In this document: positions 27,754 through 36,772 of the stretch, one piece after another
How positions within the stretch are numbered: the stretch's first letter is position 1
Layout: the number at the start of each line of letters is the position of its first letter
Source of the DNA: Gammaproteobacteria bacterium
GTDB taxonomy: Bacteria; Pseudomonadota; Gammaproteobacteria; Steroidobacterales; Steroidobacteraceae
Reading direction: 5' to 3'
DNA length: 39,726 nucleotides
Assembly: GCA_027366635.1 (NCBI GenBank)
Contig: DAHXNE010000106.1
Coordinates: forward strand, 1-39,726
Translations under genes and position numbers: made by a program
The notes under the pieces: model-generated
Seen by the model: only the letters and a program-made list of their open reading frames with translations
Database searches by the model: none
Told to the model about the DNA's origin: nothing

Positions 27754-27924
27754 ATGCAGTATTCCCTGCTCGGCCAGACCGGTCTTGCGGTCTCGCGGCT
27801 CGCCTTCGGCGCGATGACGTTTACCGCCGGGAACCGCGCCATGGCGGCCATCAGCAAAGTCGGCGCTGCGGCGGCCGCTCGAGCGGCAGGCGCCCCGCGG
27901 GCGCACGCGGTCGTAGAGGCATGA
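27754..27924 (+). pseudogene. Truncated aldo/keto reductase, N-terminal stub
   Basis: This is a 56-codon frame opening MQYSLLGQTGLAVSRLAFGA, the exact start pattern of aldo/keto reductases. It then reads MTFTAGNRAMAAISKVGA and breaks into an alanine-rich tail, APRAHAVVEA, before TGA. The catalytic Asp, Tyr, Lys and His and the whole barrel are absent, so the gene has lost its body, presumably by deletion. GGAG lies six bases before the ATG. The stop overlaps the AGE start (ATGA, 27921-27924), so the stub could still serve as a translational leader for that gene. Confidence 0.8.
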
Positions 27925-29060
27925 TCGGCGAAAACACCGAGGCGGCCCGCAGCGCCCTGGGCGCGCTGCGCCGCTGGCTTCTCGAGCAAGCTTACCCACT
28001 GTGGGCGCAGCGCGGCTGGGATAGCAGCCGGGTCGGCTTCCATGAGCGCCTCGGACCCGGTGGCCCGGTGTTGACGGACGCTCGGCGTACCCGGGTGCAG
28101 TTCCGTCAGATCCATTGCTTCGCGCGGGCAGAGGCGTTGGGCTGGCGCGGCGACAGCCGGACATTGGTGATCGGTGGGCTCGAGCATGTGTTTGCCCACT
28201 GCCAACGCCCCGACGGGCTGTTCCGCGCAGCGCTCGCGCCGGACGGCTCGGTGCTGGAGGATCGCGCCTTACTGTACGATCAGGCGTTCGCGATGCTTGC
28301 GCTCGCGTCCGCGCATCGCGCGCTCGGGGCGGGCGCCGGTTGCGCCGAGCGCGCCGCGACGCTCTGGGAACAGATCACACGCCGGCTGCACGCGCCCTTG
28401 GGGTTCCGCGCCGACAGCGCGACGCGCGGGCCGCTGCTCGCCAATCCACACATGCATCTGCTCGAGGCGCTGCTCGCCTGGGCACGGTTCGACACGGCGC
28501 CGCACTGGCGACAGCGCGCCGACGCCATCGCGACACTGGCGCTCGAGCGACTGATCGATCCGGCGAGCGGCGCGCTGCGCGAGCAATATGACCTGGACGC
28601 CAACGGTTGCGAATCGCGCGGCGGGCCGGTCGAGCCCGGGCATTTGTTCGAATGGGCGGGGCTTTTGCTCGAGCTCGATGCCACGAGCCCGCGGCTGCGC
28701 GAGGCTGCTGTGCGGCTGGTGGAACTCGCCGAGACGCGCGGTGTGCAAACCGGGGTCGTCGTGAACGCGCTGCAGGCCGACTTGACGATTCTCGATCCCG
28801 AGGCGCGGCTCTGGCCGCAGACGGAGCGGGTCAAGACCTGCGCGCGACTCGCCCGCCTGACCGGTGAGGCGCGGTACTGGAATCGCGCGGCGACGGCGGC
28901 CGAGACGTTGCGGGCCTATCTTGCGGTGCCCGACCCGGGGCTCTGGTACGACCGCCGGCTCCCGAGCGGCGCCTTCGTGCCGGAGCCCTCGCCGGCGAGC
29001 AGTTTCTATCACATCATCGCTGCCATCAGCGCGCTCGCCGCGGCGCTCGAGGAGCGCTGA
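27921..29060 (+). CDS. AGE-family sugar 2-epimerase/isomerase
   Basis: This is a 379-residue enzyme with the (alpha/alpha)6 barrel of the N-acylglucosamine 2-epimerase superfamily. Recognisable stretches are RVQFRQIHCFARAEALGW (about 58-75), RALLYDQAFAMLALASAH, NPHMHLLEALLAW, PVEPGHLFEWAGLLLE (about 235-250) and PASSFYHIIAAISAL near the end. These contain the His and Arg/Glu residues expected at the active site. Members interconvert mannose/fructose, mannose/glucose or mannobiose-type sugars; the Q-to-aromatic 'QFRQIHCF' pattern looks like the mannose isomerase branch, but this is tentative. It lies beside a GH2 enzyme, a LacI regulator and a sugar symporter, which supports mannose metabolism. 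Confidence 0.88.
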   Translation: MIGENTEAARSALGALRRWLLEQAYPLWAQRGWDSSRVGFHERLGPGGPVLTDARRTRVQFRQIHCFARAEALGWRGDSRTLVIGGLEHVFAHCQRPDGLFRAALAPDGSVLEDRALLYDQAFAMLALASAHRALGAGAGCAERAATLWEQITRRLHAPLGFRADSATRGPLLANPHMHLLEALLAWARFDTAPHWRQRADAIATLALERLIDPASGALREQYDLDANGCESRGGPVEPGHLFEWAGLLLELDATSPRLREAAVRLVELAETRGVQTGVVVNALQADLTILDPEARLWPQTERVKTCARLARLTGEARYWNRAATAAETLRAYLAVPDPGLWYDRRLPSGAFVPEPSPASSFYHIIAAISALAAALEER

Positions 29061-29076
29061 GCCGCCCTCACGACCC

Positions 29077-32000
29077 TCACGGCTTCGAGCGGACGGGCAC
29101 GCTCATCGGGTGTACGTTCCAGCCGCGCAGTTGTACTTGTGCACAGCGGGCGCCGGCTTTGGGGCACAGAATCCGGATGCGCCGCGTCTCGTGTGGCATC
29201 AGCGTGACGTAGTTGGCGCTGTAGTAAGCGGGCAGCACGCGGTGGCCGTGGCGATCGAGGGCGGTGACAACCAGCGCAACCGACGGTTCGTGGCCGTGAT
29301 TGACGAGCGTCACGGCGACTGCGTGGTCCTTTCCGGAGGCGTTTTGCCCCTGCGCCGATGCGCTGAGCCCAACGTCCTGCGGCGCGAGCGTATTCAATAC
29401 GCGCAGGCTGGTCGGCTTGCGTCCTTGCCAGTATACGTTTTCGCTCAAGAGCCGGCCGGCAGGGCTCAGCAGCCGCAGCTGCACGAACACCAACCGGTGG
29501 GTGCGCAGGTACCGCGGTAGATCCAGCCGCGGCAGGGTCGTCACCGCGTCCGCCGGCGCCGTGACGCTCACTTTCCGTGCCGCCAGCAGCCGCCCGTGCA
29601 GGGACAGGATCCGGCTGCGCACGGTCAGGCCGGTGCGCTTGCGGCGCGTGGTGTTGACCACGGCGAGGGAAAACCCGGGCAGGTTCATCTGCACGTGCAA
29701 CGGTTGGCACGCTTCCTTGACGCCGTAATAAGCGCCGGCGGTGGCGTAGTCGGACGTGTAGATCTGCCAGATGTTGCTCGGCCAGGCCGGCTGGGTCATC
29801 CACAGCAGCCGGCCGCTGTTCTTTGTCCACAAGTGTGCGTTGAAACCCTCGAAAATCGCCCGGTAGTCCACGTAATCCATCAGTTGCGCGCGGCGCTCGA
29901 AGCCGGCGAGGTTGTGCGGCGTGCCGAGCTGGCGGTCCAGCGCGTGCATGAACACGCGCACGTTGCCGTTGCCGCCGAAGTTCCAGTCGTGGTAGGCGTA
30001 GGTGTCGCTGATCGGCCAGAGGTCCGCCTTCGGCATCATCGCCTCGAGGGTGCGCTGCGAGGCCAGCGAGTTCGTGCCGACTTCCACCGAGAAGCCGCGC
30101 GCGAGGCGGGTGAAATACTGCACGGGCGGGCGATAGTCGTACGGGCCGCTGCCCTGCAGATTGACGCGGTTCGAGCTGGGCAGATACAGCCGCGTGCCGT
30201 CGAGCGTGTCGACCAGGCGCGCCAGCCCGTTGTTGATGGTCGGCTGCGGTACGCCTTCGTTGCGGCCGAACCAGACCGCGATCGAGGGATGGTTGCGGTA
30301 GCGCTCGATCACAGCGCGGGCATTGGCGAGGAACAGCTGCGGATTCTCGGCCTGGAGCTGGAAATTCTGGGTCGACTCCCAGAAGTCGTTGAGCACCAGC
30401 AGGCCGTAGCGGTCCGCCAGCCGGTAGAACACCGGCTCGGTGTTCTGCCCGAGCCAGTTGCGGATGATGTCGAGGTTCGCCCGGCGCGTCAGCCGGAAAT
30501 ACGGCCGCAGTCGCGCGCTGGAGATGCGCTTCATCGCATCGTCCATGCCCCAGTCGCCGCCGCGGGCGGCGATGCGCACGCCGTTGACTCGGATGACGAG
30601 ATAGGGTGAGAGCGCGGTGTCGGGCGATGGGCGCACGGCCGTGGAATGCTCGCCGGCCGCGGTGAGCGAGGCCGCCCAGCCGTTCGGCGTGCGCTTGATG
30701 GCCCGGTGGCGCACGTCGATCAGATTGGGCGTGCCGGCAAGCGTGCCGGCGGTCGGATCGACGACCACACGGTGCAGGCGGCCGTTGCGACCGAACAGCG
30801 ACAGGCCGTAGGTGATCTCGCGGATGCCGAAGTGAAGCGTGCGTTGGTCCGAAGCCGAGTGGACGCCGGCGACCGAACGGTCATATACGGCCAGCGAGAG
30901 CTTGTACAAATAGGGCGCTCCATACCCGTTCGGCCACCACAGGTGCGGATGGCGCAGGCGCAACGCGGGAAAGTTCGCCGGAGTCAGGCGCACCCGAGTC
31001 GTCCCCGGCGTCAGGCGCAGTCGCTTGCGTACCGTGATTCGGCCGAAGTGCGCCACCAGTGTCGCGGGCACCAGTACCGAGTGCCGGTTTTGGATCGATA
31101 CGGCGATCGACACGTCGGCCGGACGCCGTCGCGGCAAGGGCAGGCGGGTGATCACATGCGGTGCGCGCAACAGCAGCTCGCCGCTGGCGTGAATCACCAC
31201 TCGCTGCCAGATGCCGACATCCCGATCAGGGATTACTGGCATCCAGTCCCAACCGCCCGTGGCGATGAACGTCGGGCCGTCGAGCGCCAGCGCCCCACCG
31301 TTGTTGCCGGGCCCGGCGGCGATCGACTTCTCGAAGGGGATGCCCGGGTGCGGGGGCGGCGCGACCCGCACGGCGAGTACATTGAGCCGGCCGGGCCGGA
31401 TCCGGCCGGTCACGTTGAAGATGCCCTGGACGAAGGCGCCGCGCGTCGTCCCGAGGGGTGCGCCGTTCAGCCAGATCCTGCCCGCGTAGTTGATTCCACC
31501 GAAGCGCAGCGTCAGCTGTCGGCCCTGCCAGGCGCGCGGTGCGACGAACGCGGTGCGATACCAGTACGCTTGGTGTGCCAGGCGCTCCGGAATCAACAGA
31601 TCGTTCAGGCCGTAGTAGGGGTCCGGATAGACGCCGCGTGCCACGAGTGTGGTGAGCACCGTCCCGGGTACGACCGCCCGGTACCACCCGCCATCGTCAT
31701 AGGGTGCGCTCGAGACGCGTGCGCCCTGCGCATGCACTTTGGGCGCGGCCTGCAGGCGCCAGTTTTGCACGACCCAGGTGCTGTCGCCCGTTGGCCGCAG
31801 CGGGGCTTCGATCGGCGCCGGCTCGGCGTGCGGATAGGTCCGCCTGCTGAGGGCCGGCGGCGGCTGCACCCATCGCCCGCCCGGCGCTCGGGAGCGCGGC
31901 AGCGTCCAGGGCGGCTGCGGGTGCTGCAGGCCGCGCCATTGGCGTTTCTGCAGCGGCCATCCCACACCGACCCGATAGAACTCGATCAGATCGAACGCGG

Positions 32001-32571
32001 GCCGGCGGCGCGCGAACCGCGCGATGCGCGCGGGCGTGAGCGCCTGAGCGCGCACCCGCCAATGCGCCAGCGAGCCGCCGAAATGCGCCTGCGGGAGCAC
32101 CGGCGCAAGCAGCACCTGCGGGCGTACCGGCGCGCTTGCGGCGTGCAGCGTCCCGATCAGATGGCCATCGAGATACAGTCGCGCCGTATGGTGGCGGTAG
32201 GTTGCGACGACGGCATGCCAGGCCCCGACCGGCAGCGCCGTTGAGGTCCGCAGACGCGCGCCGCCACTCAGCCACAGCGCAAGCCGACCGTCCTGCACCA
32301 CGAGGCAGTCGCAGGCTCCCGGGCGTGCGGCGCCCAAGCCGCCGATCACCGCGGAGCGCGGTCCCTCGACGGTCGGGCGGACCCAGGTGCTGATCGACCA
32401 GGAGGCGCCAGCACGCAGCACCGCCGCGGTGGACGGCAGGGGACGCGTCAGGCCGATGCCGCCGGCGAGCGTGGTGACATTGTACGGTCCCAAACTGTGC
32501 GGCGATGCCGCGCCGGCCGCAAGCGCGACCGCTGCGACGGGACAGGCGAGGAGTGTTGTGATGCGACGCAT
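29077..32571 (-). CDS. Secreted GH2 glycosidase with N-terminal LamG-like domain (beta-mannosidase/exo-glucosaminidase-like)
   Basis: This is a 1164-residue exported enzyme. A signal peptide (1 to about 22) is followed by a concanavalin/LamG-like domain (about 45-185; WSISTWVRP, ARLYLDGHLIGTL). Then come a GH2 sugar-binding domain (about 290-465), an Ig-like part, the TIM barrel (about 590-900) and C-terminal beta domains. The acid/base is Glu772 in RNEG and the probable nucleophile Glu830 in SVEVGTNS. This layout fits GH2 exo-beta-glucosaminidases and mannosylglycoprotein beta-mannosidases. The context of mannose genes favours beta-mannosides, an inference. The ATG at 32571 is five bases after the lacI stop; the two form an operon, so lacI likely controls it. 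It is convergent with the epimerase gene. Confidence 0.88.
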   Translation of the reverse strand: MRRITTLLACPVAAVALAAGAASPHSLGPYNVTTLAGGIGLTRPLPSTAAVLRAGASWSISTWVRPTVEGPRSAVIGGLGAARPGACDCLVVQDGRLALWLSGGARLRTSTALPVGAWHAVVATYRHHTARLYLDGHLIGTLHAASAPVRPQVLLAPVLPQAHFGGSLAHWRVRAQALTPARIARFARRRPAFDLIEFYRVGVGWPLQKRQWRGLQHPQPPWTLPRSRAPGGRWVQPPPALSRRTYPHAEPAPIEAPLRPTGDSTWVVQNWRLQAAPKVHAQGARVSSAPYDDGGWYRAVVPGTVLTTLVARGVYPDPYYGLNDLLIPERLAHQAYWYRTAFVAPRAWQGRQLTLRFGGINYAGRIWLNGAPLGTTRGAFVQGIFNVTGRIRPGRLNVLAVRVAPPPHPGIPFEKSIAAGPGNNGGALALDGPTFIATGGWDWMPVIPDRDVGIWQRVVIHASGELLLRAPHVITRLPLPRRRPADVSIAVSIQNRHSVLVPATLVAHFGRITVRKRLRLTPGTTRVRLTPANFPALRLRHPHLWWPNGYGAPYLYKLSLAVYDRSVAGVHSASDQRTLHFGIREITYGLSLFGRNGRLHRVVVDPTAGTLAGTPNLIDVRHRAIKRTPNGWAASLTAAGEHSTAVRPSPDTALSPYLVIRVNGVRIAARGGDWGMDDAMKRISSARLRPYFRLTRRANLDIIRNWLGQNTEPVFYRLADRYGLLVLNDFWESTQNFQLQAENPQLFLANARAVIERYRNHPSIAVWFGRNEGVPQPTINNGLARLVDTLDGTRLYLPSSNRVNLQGSGPYDYRPPVQYFTRLARGFSVEVGTNSLASQRTLEAMMPKADLWPISDTYAYHDWNFGGNGNVRVFMHALDRQLGTPHNLAGFERRAQLMDYVDYRAIFEGFNAHLWTKNSGRLLWMTQPAWPSNIWQIYTSDYATAGAYYGVKEACQPLHVQMNLPGFSLAVVNTTRRKRTGLTVRSRILSLHGRLLAARKVSVTAPADAVTTLPRLDLPRYLRTHRLVFVQLRLLSPAGRLLSENVYWQGRKPTSLRVLNTLAPQDVGLSASAQGQNASGKDHAVAVTLVNHGHEPSVALVVTALDRHGHRVLPAYYSANYVTLMPHETRRIRILCPKAGARCAQVQLRGWNVHPMSVPVRSKP

Positions 32572-32576
32572 TTTGG

Positions 32577-33629
32577 TCAGGAGTCCTCTGGTGCCGGGGC
32601 AACCGAGTCGCGCAGCACCAGCTCCAGCGGCAGATGCCGCCGCGGCACCGGGCGGGGCCAGCCATGCCGGTGCGGCTGGTATTCGCTGATGAGCTCGGCG
32701 GCAACACGGCCGATGGCGCGCACCGGTTGGCGAATCGTGGTGAGCCGCGGCCACACCATGGACGCCACCGGCGCATCGTCGAAACCGACGACCGACAGCT
32801 GGCGGGGCAGCGCCACCCGCATTTGCCGCGCCGCCGATAGAGCGGCGGCGGCCATATCGTCGTTGCTGGCGATGATCGCGGTGGGGCGCGGACGGGCGCT
32901 GAGCATGCGGCGCGCACACTGCAGTCCCTCGGCGAATTCGAAGTTGCCGGTCTGGACCAGCTGCGGGTCGATGTCCAGGCCAGTCGCCTGCATCGCATCG
33001 GCGAAACCGAGGTAGCGCTGCTCGGTAGCCCAGTGGCCGCTCCGGCCGCGCATGAATCCGATCCGGCGATGGCCACGCCGCAGCAGCTCGGTGGTGAGTT
33101 GGCGTACCGCCGCACGATCATCGGTGTCGACCGAGGGGGCGTCATCCTGCTCGTGCATCGGCGCGATGTGCACGGCCGGAATTCCGGCGGCCGCCAGCGT
33201 GGCATGCACCACCGGCAGGTCGCTGAGCGGTGGCAGCAGGATTACCCCTTCCAGCCGCAGTTGGCCGACCAGAGTGCGCAGATCGCGCTCCAGTTCGGCG
33301 CTGGCGGCGGCCAGCGGCTCTATCATCAGGTGCAGGTTGGATTCGCGGCAACGTTGCACGGCGCCGGTTTGAAATTCACTGAGATAATCGCCCGGCTGGT
33401 CGTAAAACAGACCGACCAGAAACGAGCGGTCACCGGCGAGGCCGCGCGCGGCGAGATTCGGGTGATAGTCGAGCTGCTGAATCGCCCGGCGCACGCGGTC
33501 GCGCGTCTCGGCCCGCACACCGCGCTCGTCATTGATGACGCGAGAGACGGTCTTCGGCGAAACGCCGGCCTGGGCCGCCACTACTTCGATGGTCGCAGAG
33601 CCGCGACCCGGAGCCGCCGCTCTTCGCAT
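32577..33629 (-). CDS. LacI-family transcriptional regulator
   Basis: This is a 350-residue repressor. The N-terminal helix-turn-helix is TIEVVAAQAGVSPKTVSRVIND (about 13-34), and the hinge helix lies near DYHPNLAARGL. The sugar-binding core has the periplasmic-binding fold (LVGLFYDQPGDYLSEF, SNDDMAAAALSAARQ, VVGFDDAPVASM). It is probably a repressor of the adjacent GH2 gene (same operon) and the divergent symporter, released by a mannose-type inducer; the ligand is inferred from context. The predicted promoter places the message start at about the ATG (33629), so lacI may be leaderless. A matching palindromic operator lies upstream (33649-33662). Confidence 0.92.
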   Translation of the reverse strand: MRRAAAPGRGSATIEVVAAQAGVSPKTVSRVINDERGVRAETRDRVRRAIQQLDYHPNLAARGLAGDRSFLVGLFYDQPGDYLSEFQTGAVQRCRESNLHLMIEPLAAASAELERDLRTLVGQLRLEGVILLPPLSDLPVVHATLAAAGIPAVHIAPMHEQDDAPSVDTDDRAAVRQLTTELLRRGHRRIGFMRGRSGHWATEQRYLGFADAMQATGLDIDPQLVQTGNFEFAEGLQCARRMLSARPRPTAIIASNDDMAAAALSAARQMRVALPRQLSVVGFDDAPVASMVWPRLTTIRQPVRAIGRVAAELISEYQPHRHGWPRPVPRRHLPLELVLRDSVAPAPEDS

Positions 33630-33635
33630 GCTGAT

Positions 33636-33663
33636 AGAATAGCTCAGATGGCAGCGCTGTCAA
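33636..33663 (-). promoter_or_regulatory. Predicted lacI promoter overlapped by the operator
   Basis: On the minus strand, a -35 TTGACA (33658-33663, six of six) and a -10 TATTCT (33636-33641, four of six) are 16 bases apart. Predicted initiation is near 33629, the lacI ATG. The -35 lies inside the palindrome at 33649-33662, so bound repressor would block polymerase. Confidence 0.55.
33649..33662. promoter_or_regulatory. LacI-type operator palindrome
   Basis: TGGCAGCGCTGTCA has half-sites TGGCAGC and TGACAGC (one mismatch) around a central CG. This is the classical shape of LacI-family operators with a CG centre. It lies between the divergent lacI and symporter genes, so one site could control the regulator, the GH2 enzyme and the transporter. 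No second copy was seen upstream of the epimerase. Confidence 0.7.
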
Positions 33664-33706
33664 TCAGCTTCCCGCCGCCCCGAAGGCGGCCTGCGCGCGT
33701 CGGCTG

Positions 33707-35284
33707 ATGCACACGCCGGGGGCACTCGCGCTGCTGGTCATGTTGGGATGCACTGCCGGGATGGTCGGTTTCGGCCTGCTCGTGTCCCGGCGCCAGCGCA
33801 CTCTGGATGATTATTTTCTCGCCGCGCGCGCTTCGCGCTGGCCGGCGATCGGTCTGGCGCTGTATGTATCCAACATCTCCTCGACCGCCATCATCGCCCT
33901 GGCGGGCGCCGCCTACACGTTTGGCATCTCGGTGTACGACTATGAATGGTCGGCCGCGGTCATACTGGTGTTCTTCTGTGTGTTCCTGCTGCCGGCGCTG
34001 CTGCGCAGCCGCGTCTACACCATGCCGGAATTCCTCGAGCGCCGCTACGAGCGCGGCGCGCGGCTGTACTTTGCGGCGCTGACGCTGTTTCTGCTGGTGT
34101 TCGTCGATTGCGCCGCCGCGCTCTATTGCGGCTCGCTCGTGTGCCATCTGCTCGCGCCGACCGTGCCGCTGTGGGTGCTCGACGCGCTGCTCGCCGGCGC
34201 GGCGTGTCTGTACGCCCTTACCGGCGGCCTGCGCGCGGTGATGTGGACCGGCGCGTTGCAGGCGGTGCTGCTGCTCGGCAGCGCGCTTATCATCGCGGTG
34301 GCGGCCTACACGCGCGTCGGCGGCTGGCACGCGCTGAGCAGTCGCGTCGCTCCCGGCATGCTCGCGCTGATCCGGCCGGTGGGCGATCCGGGCGTGCCGT
34401 GGCCGGGTTTGCTGTTCGGCATACCGGTGCTCGGCTTCTATTACTGGTGCACCAATCACTACATGGTGCAGCGGGTGCTCTCGGCGCGCTCGCTCGATGA
34501 CGGCCGCCGCGGCGCGCTGCTGACCGGCTTGCTGAAGCTCGCCGGCTTGTTTCTCATGGTGTTGCCGGGGATCTGCGCCATCGTGTTGTATCCGCATCTG
34601 TCGAGTCCCAATCAGGTCTATCCGCGGCTCATGTTCGGCCTGCTGCCAACCGGACTGCTGGGGCTGGTGGCCGCCGGGTTCGTCGCCGCCACGCTCGCCG
34701 CGATCGCCGCTGCGCTCAATTGCGCCTCCGCCCTGGTCACGGTGGACCTGATCCAGCACTTCGCTCCGCGCGCGACCCCGGCGCAACTGGTGCGCATCGG
34801 GCGCCTGAGCACCCTCGGGGTGCTCGCGGTGGCCGTGCTGTGGGCGCCGCAGATCGAGCGCTTCGGCGACCTCTGGCAGTACCTGCAGGCGGTGCTCGCC
34901 TACGCCGTGCCGCCGATCGTCGCACTGTTCGCCGCGGGCATGTTCTGGGGCGGCGCCAACGTCGCCGGCGCCCGTGCCACCCTGCTGGTCGGCACCGCGT
35001 GTGGCGCGGTGTTGTTCCTGCTGACCACGGTGCTGCGCGTGGTGCATGTGCAGTTTCTGTACGCCGCTCCCGTTCTGCTCGCGATCGATCTGGCGGTGCT
35101 GATCGCGGCGAGCCTGAGATGGCCGTCGGTCGCGAGCGCCGAGGTCCAGACGCTGCTCTGGCGCCGCGCCGACTATCGCGCCGAGACTCACCGGTTGCGC
35201 GCGCTGGGTCTGCTCGCCAATTACCGGGTGCAGGCGCTGGTACTGTTGATCCTGACCGCGCTCATCGTCGTTGCCTTCCGCTGA
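33707..35284 (+). CDS. Sodium:solute symporter (SSS family), likely sugar
   Basis: This is a 525-residue membrane protein with about 13-14 helices of the SGLT/PutP fold. The N-terminal signature is SRRQRTLDDYFLAARASRWPAIGLALYVSNISSTAIIALAG, with the conserved SSxxxxxLAG at the first discontinuous helix. Further features are GGLRAVMWTGALQAVLL and ALNCASALVTVDLIQHF (the Na2-site serine region). It is the divergent partner of the LacI/GH2 operon, with the operator in between, which makes a monosaccharide such as mannose or glucose its likely substrate. Coupling to Na+ is inferred from the family. The start has no strong ribosome site; the ATG at 33707 gives the expected length. Confidence 0.9.
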   Translation: MHTPGALALLVMLGCTAGMVGFGLLVSRRQRTLDDYFLAARASRWPAIGLALYVSNISSTAIIALAGAAYTFGISVYDYEWSAAVILVFFCVFLLPALLRSRVYTMPEFLERRYERGARLYFAALTLFLLVFVDCAAALYCGSLVCHLLAPTVPLWVLDALLAGAACLYALTGGLRAVMWTGALQAVLLLGSALIIAVAAYTRVGGWHALSSRVAPGMLALIRPVGDPGVPWPGLLFGIPVLGFYYWCTNHYMVQRVLSARSLDDGRRGALLTGLLKLAGLFLMVLPGICAIVLYPHLSSPNQVYPRLMFGLLPTGLLGLVAAGFVAATLAAIAAALNCASALVTVDLIQHFAPRATPAQLVRIGRLSTLGVLAVAVLWAPQIERFGDLWQYLQAVLAYAVPPIVALFAAGMFWGGANVAGARATLLVGTACGAVLFLLTTVLRVVHVQFLYAAPVLLAIDLAVLIAASLRWPSVASAEVQTLLWRRADYRAETHRLRALGLLANYRVQALVLLILTALIVVAFR

Positions 35285-35300
35285 GCGGCGGCCGGCCGGA

Positions 35301-36695
35301 TCAGACGACCCGCGAGTAGCGCGGTGCCGCAGCCGTCGCGGCGGCCGCGCCGAGGTAGCGGTCGAAGCACATCGCGATCAGTCGCAGCAGCAACTGGCCG
35401 CGGGCGGTGGCGCGGATCACCGCCGGACCGGTCGCGACCAGTCCGTCGGCCTCGAGGGTGTGCAGCGCGATCGCGCTGGAGGCGAAATACCTCTGGAACT
35501 CGATTGCGTGACGCCGCTCGGTCGCCCGCACGTCGATTTCTCCCCGGCACATCACCTGCTGGATGACGTCCGCGCGCAGCAGGTCGTCGGCGTCGAGGGC
35601 GAGGCCGCGCCACAGCGGCATCCGCCCCGCCTCGAGCGCGGCGTGCCAGCCGGCGAGGTCGCGCTGATTCTGACTGAAGCTGGCGCCGATGTGGCTGATG
35701 GCGCTGACGCCGAGTCCGATCAGGTCGCAGTCCGCGTGGGTCGTGTAGCCCATGAAGTTGCGCTGCAGGCCGCCGGCCTCGCGCGCGCGGGCGAGATCGT
35801 CCTGCGGCAGCGCGAAGTGGTCCATGCCAATGTAGCGATAGCCGGCCGCCGAGAGCCGCTCGATCGCCATGGCGAGCAGCCTGATGCGCAGCTCCGGATG
35901 CGGTATGAAAGTGGCGTCCAAATGTCGCTGCGGCTTGAACAGTTCCGGCAGATGGGCATAGCCGTACACGGCAAGCCGGTCGGGGCGCGCGCCGATGACC
36001 GTGGTGAGTGTGCGCTCGAAACCCGCCAGCGTCTGCATCGGCAAACCGTAGATGAGATCGACGTTGACCGAGCGAAAGCCGTGCGTGCGGCAGGCCTCGA
36101 TGATCCCGAGCGTTTCCTCGACGCTCTGGATGCGGTTGACCGCGCGCTGCACCTGCGGATCGAAGTCCTGCACGCCCAGGCTGGCGCGGTTGAACCCCAG
36201 CGCGGCAAGCTCGGCGATTGCCCGCGCCGGCACCGCGCGCGGATCGAGTTCGATGGAAAAGTCGCGCTCGGGACGCTCGCTCAGGCGGAACCGGCGACCG
36301 AGCGTCTCGAGCAGTCGGCCGATTTGGTCCGGGCGAAAGAAGTTGGGTGTGCCGCCGCCCAGGTGCAACTGCAGGACCTCGCGCCGACCGTCGAACAGCG
36401 CGCCGGTCTCGGCCGTCTCGCGCAACAGGCATTCGAGGTAGTGCTCGGCGCGCGCCGTGTCGCGGGTGATCACCCGATTGCAGGCGCAATAGAAACAGGG
36501 GCTGGCGCAGAATGGCATGTGCGCGTAGATCGACAACGCTTGACCGCGCGCATTGCCGCGCCGGATGTGCTCGCGCAAGTCGGCGTCGGTGAAGGTCGCG
36601 GTGAACTGCGGTGCGGTGGGATAGGACGTGTAGCGTGGGCCGGGCCGATCGTAGCGGCGCAGCAGCTCAGGATCGAAGGTTAGAGTGCTCGTCAT
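35301..36695 (-). CDS. hemN: Oxygen-independent coproporphyrinogen III oxidase
   Basis: This is a 464-residue radical-SAM enzyme that decarboxylates coproporphyrinogen III to protoporphyrinogen IX without oxygen. The radical cluster motif is YAHMPFCASPCFYC, with ligands C63, C67 and C70 followed by C72. HemN-specific stretches RYTSYPTAPQF and LQLHLGGGTPNF follow, then YRYIGMDHFALPQDDLARA, FMGYTTHADCDLIGLGVSAI and a C-terminal HemN domain. I chose the ATG at 36695 because the family starts near RYDRPGPRYTSYPT; in-frame upstream ATGs exist (36719, 36764). It is divergent from the rhomboid gene across an AT-rich spacer in which no clear FNR box was seen. Confidence 0.93.
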   Translation of the reverse strand: MTSTLTFDPELLRRYDRPGPRYTSYPTAPQFTATFTDADLREHIRRGNARGQALSIYAHMPFCASPCFYCACNRVITRDTARAEHYLECLLRETAETGALFDGRREVLQLHLGGGTPNFFRPDQIGRLLETLGRRFRLSERPERDFSIELDPRAVPARAIAELAALGFNRASLGVQDFDPQVQRAVNRIQSVEETLGIIEACRTHGFRSVNVDLIYGLPMQTLAGFERTLTTVIGARPDRLAVYGYAHLPELFKPQRHLDATFIPHPELRIRLLAMAIERLSAAGYRYIGMDHFALPQDDLARAREAGGLQRNFMGYTTHADCDLIGLGVSAISHIGASFSQNQRDLAGWHAALEAGRMPLWRGLALDADDLLRADVIQQVMCRGEIDVRATERRHAIEFQRYFASSAIALHTLEADGLVATGPAVIRATARGQLLLRLIAMCFDRYLGAAAATAAAPRYSRVV

Positions 36696-36772
36696 GTCCA
36701 CGCACCGCGCGATTGCCATCCACTTGAAAATCTTATATTGCTGGCGAGCCATGCCGGGCGCCATACGTACAA

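Noticed and set aside
36696-36772. Possible FNR box for hemN
   Set aside because: The AT-rich spacer has a TATAAG-like -10 on the minus strand but no TTGAT-N4-ATCAA pattern.
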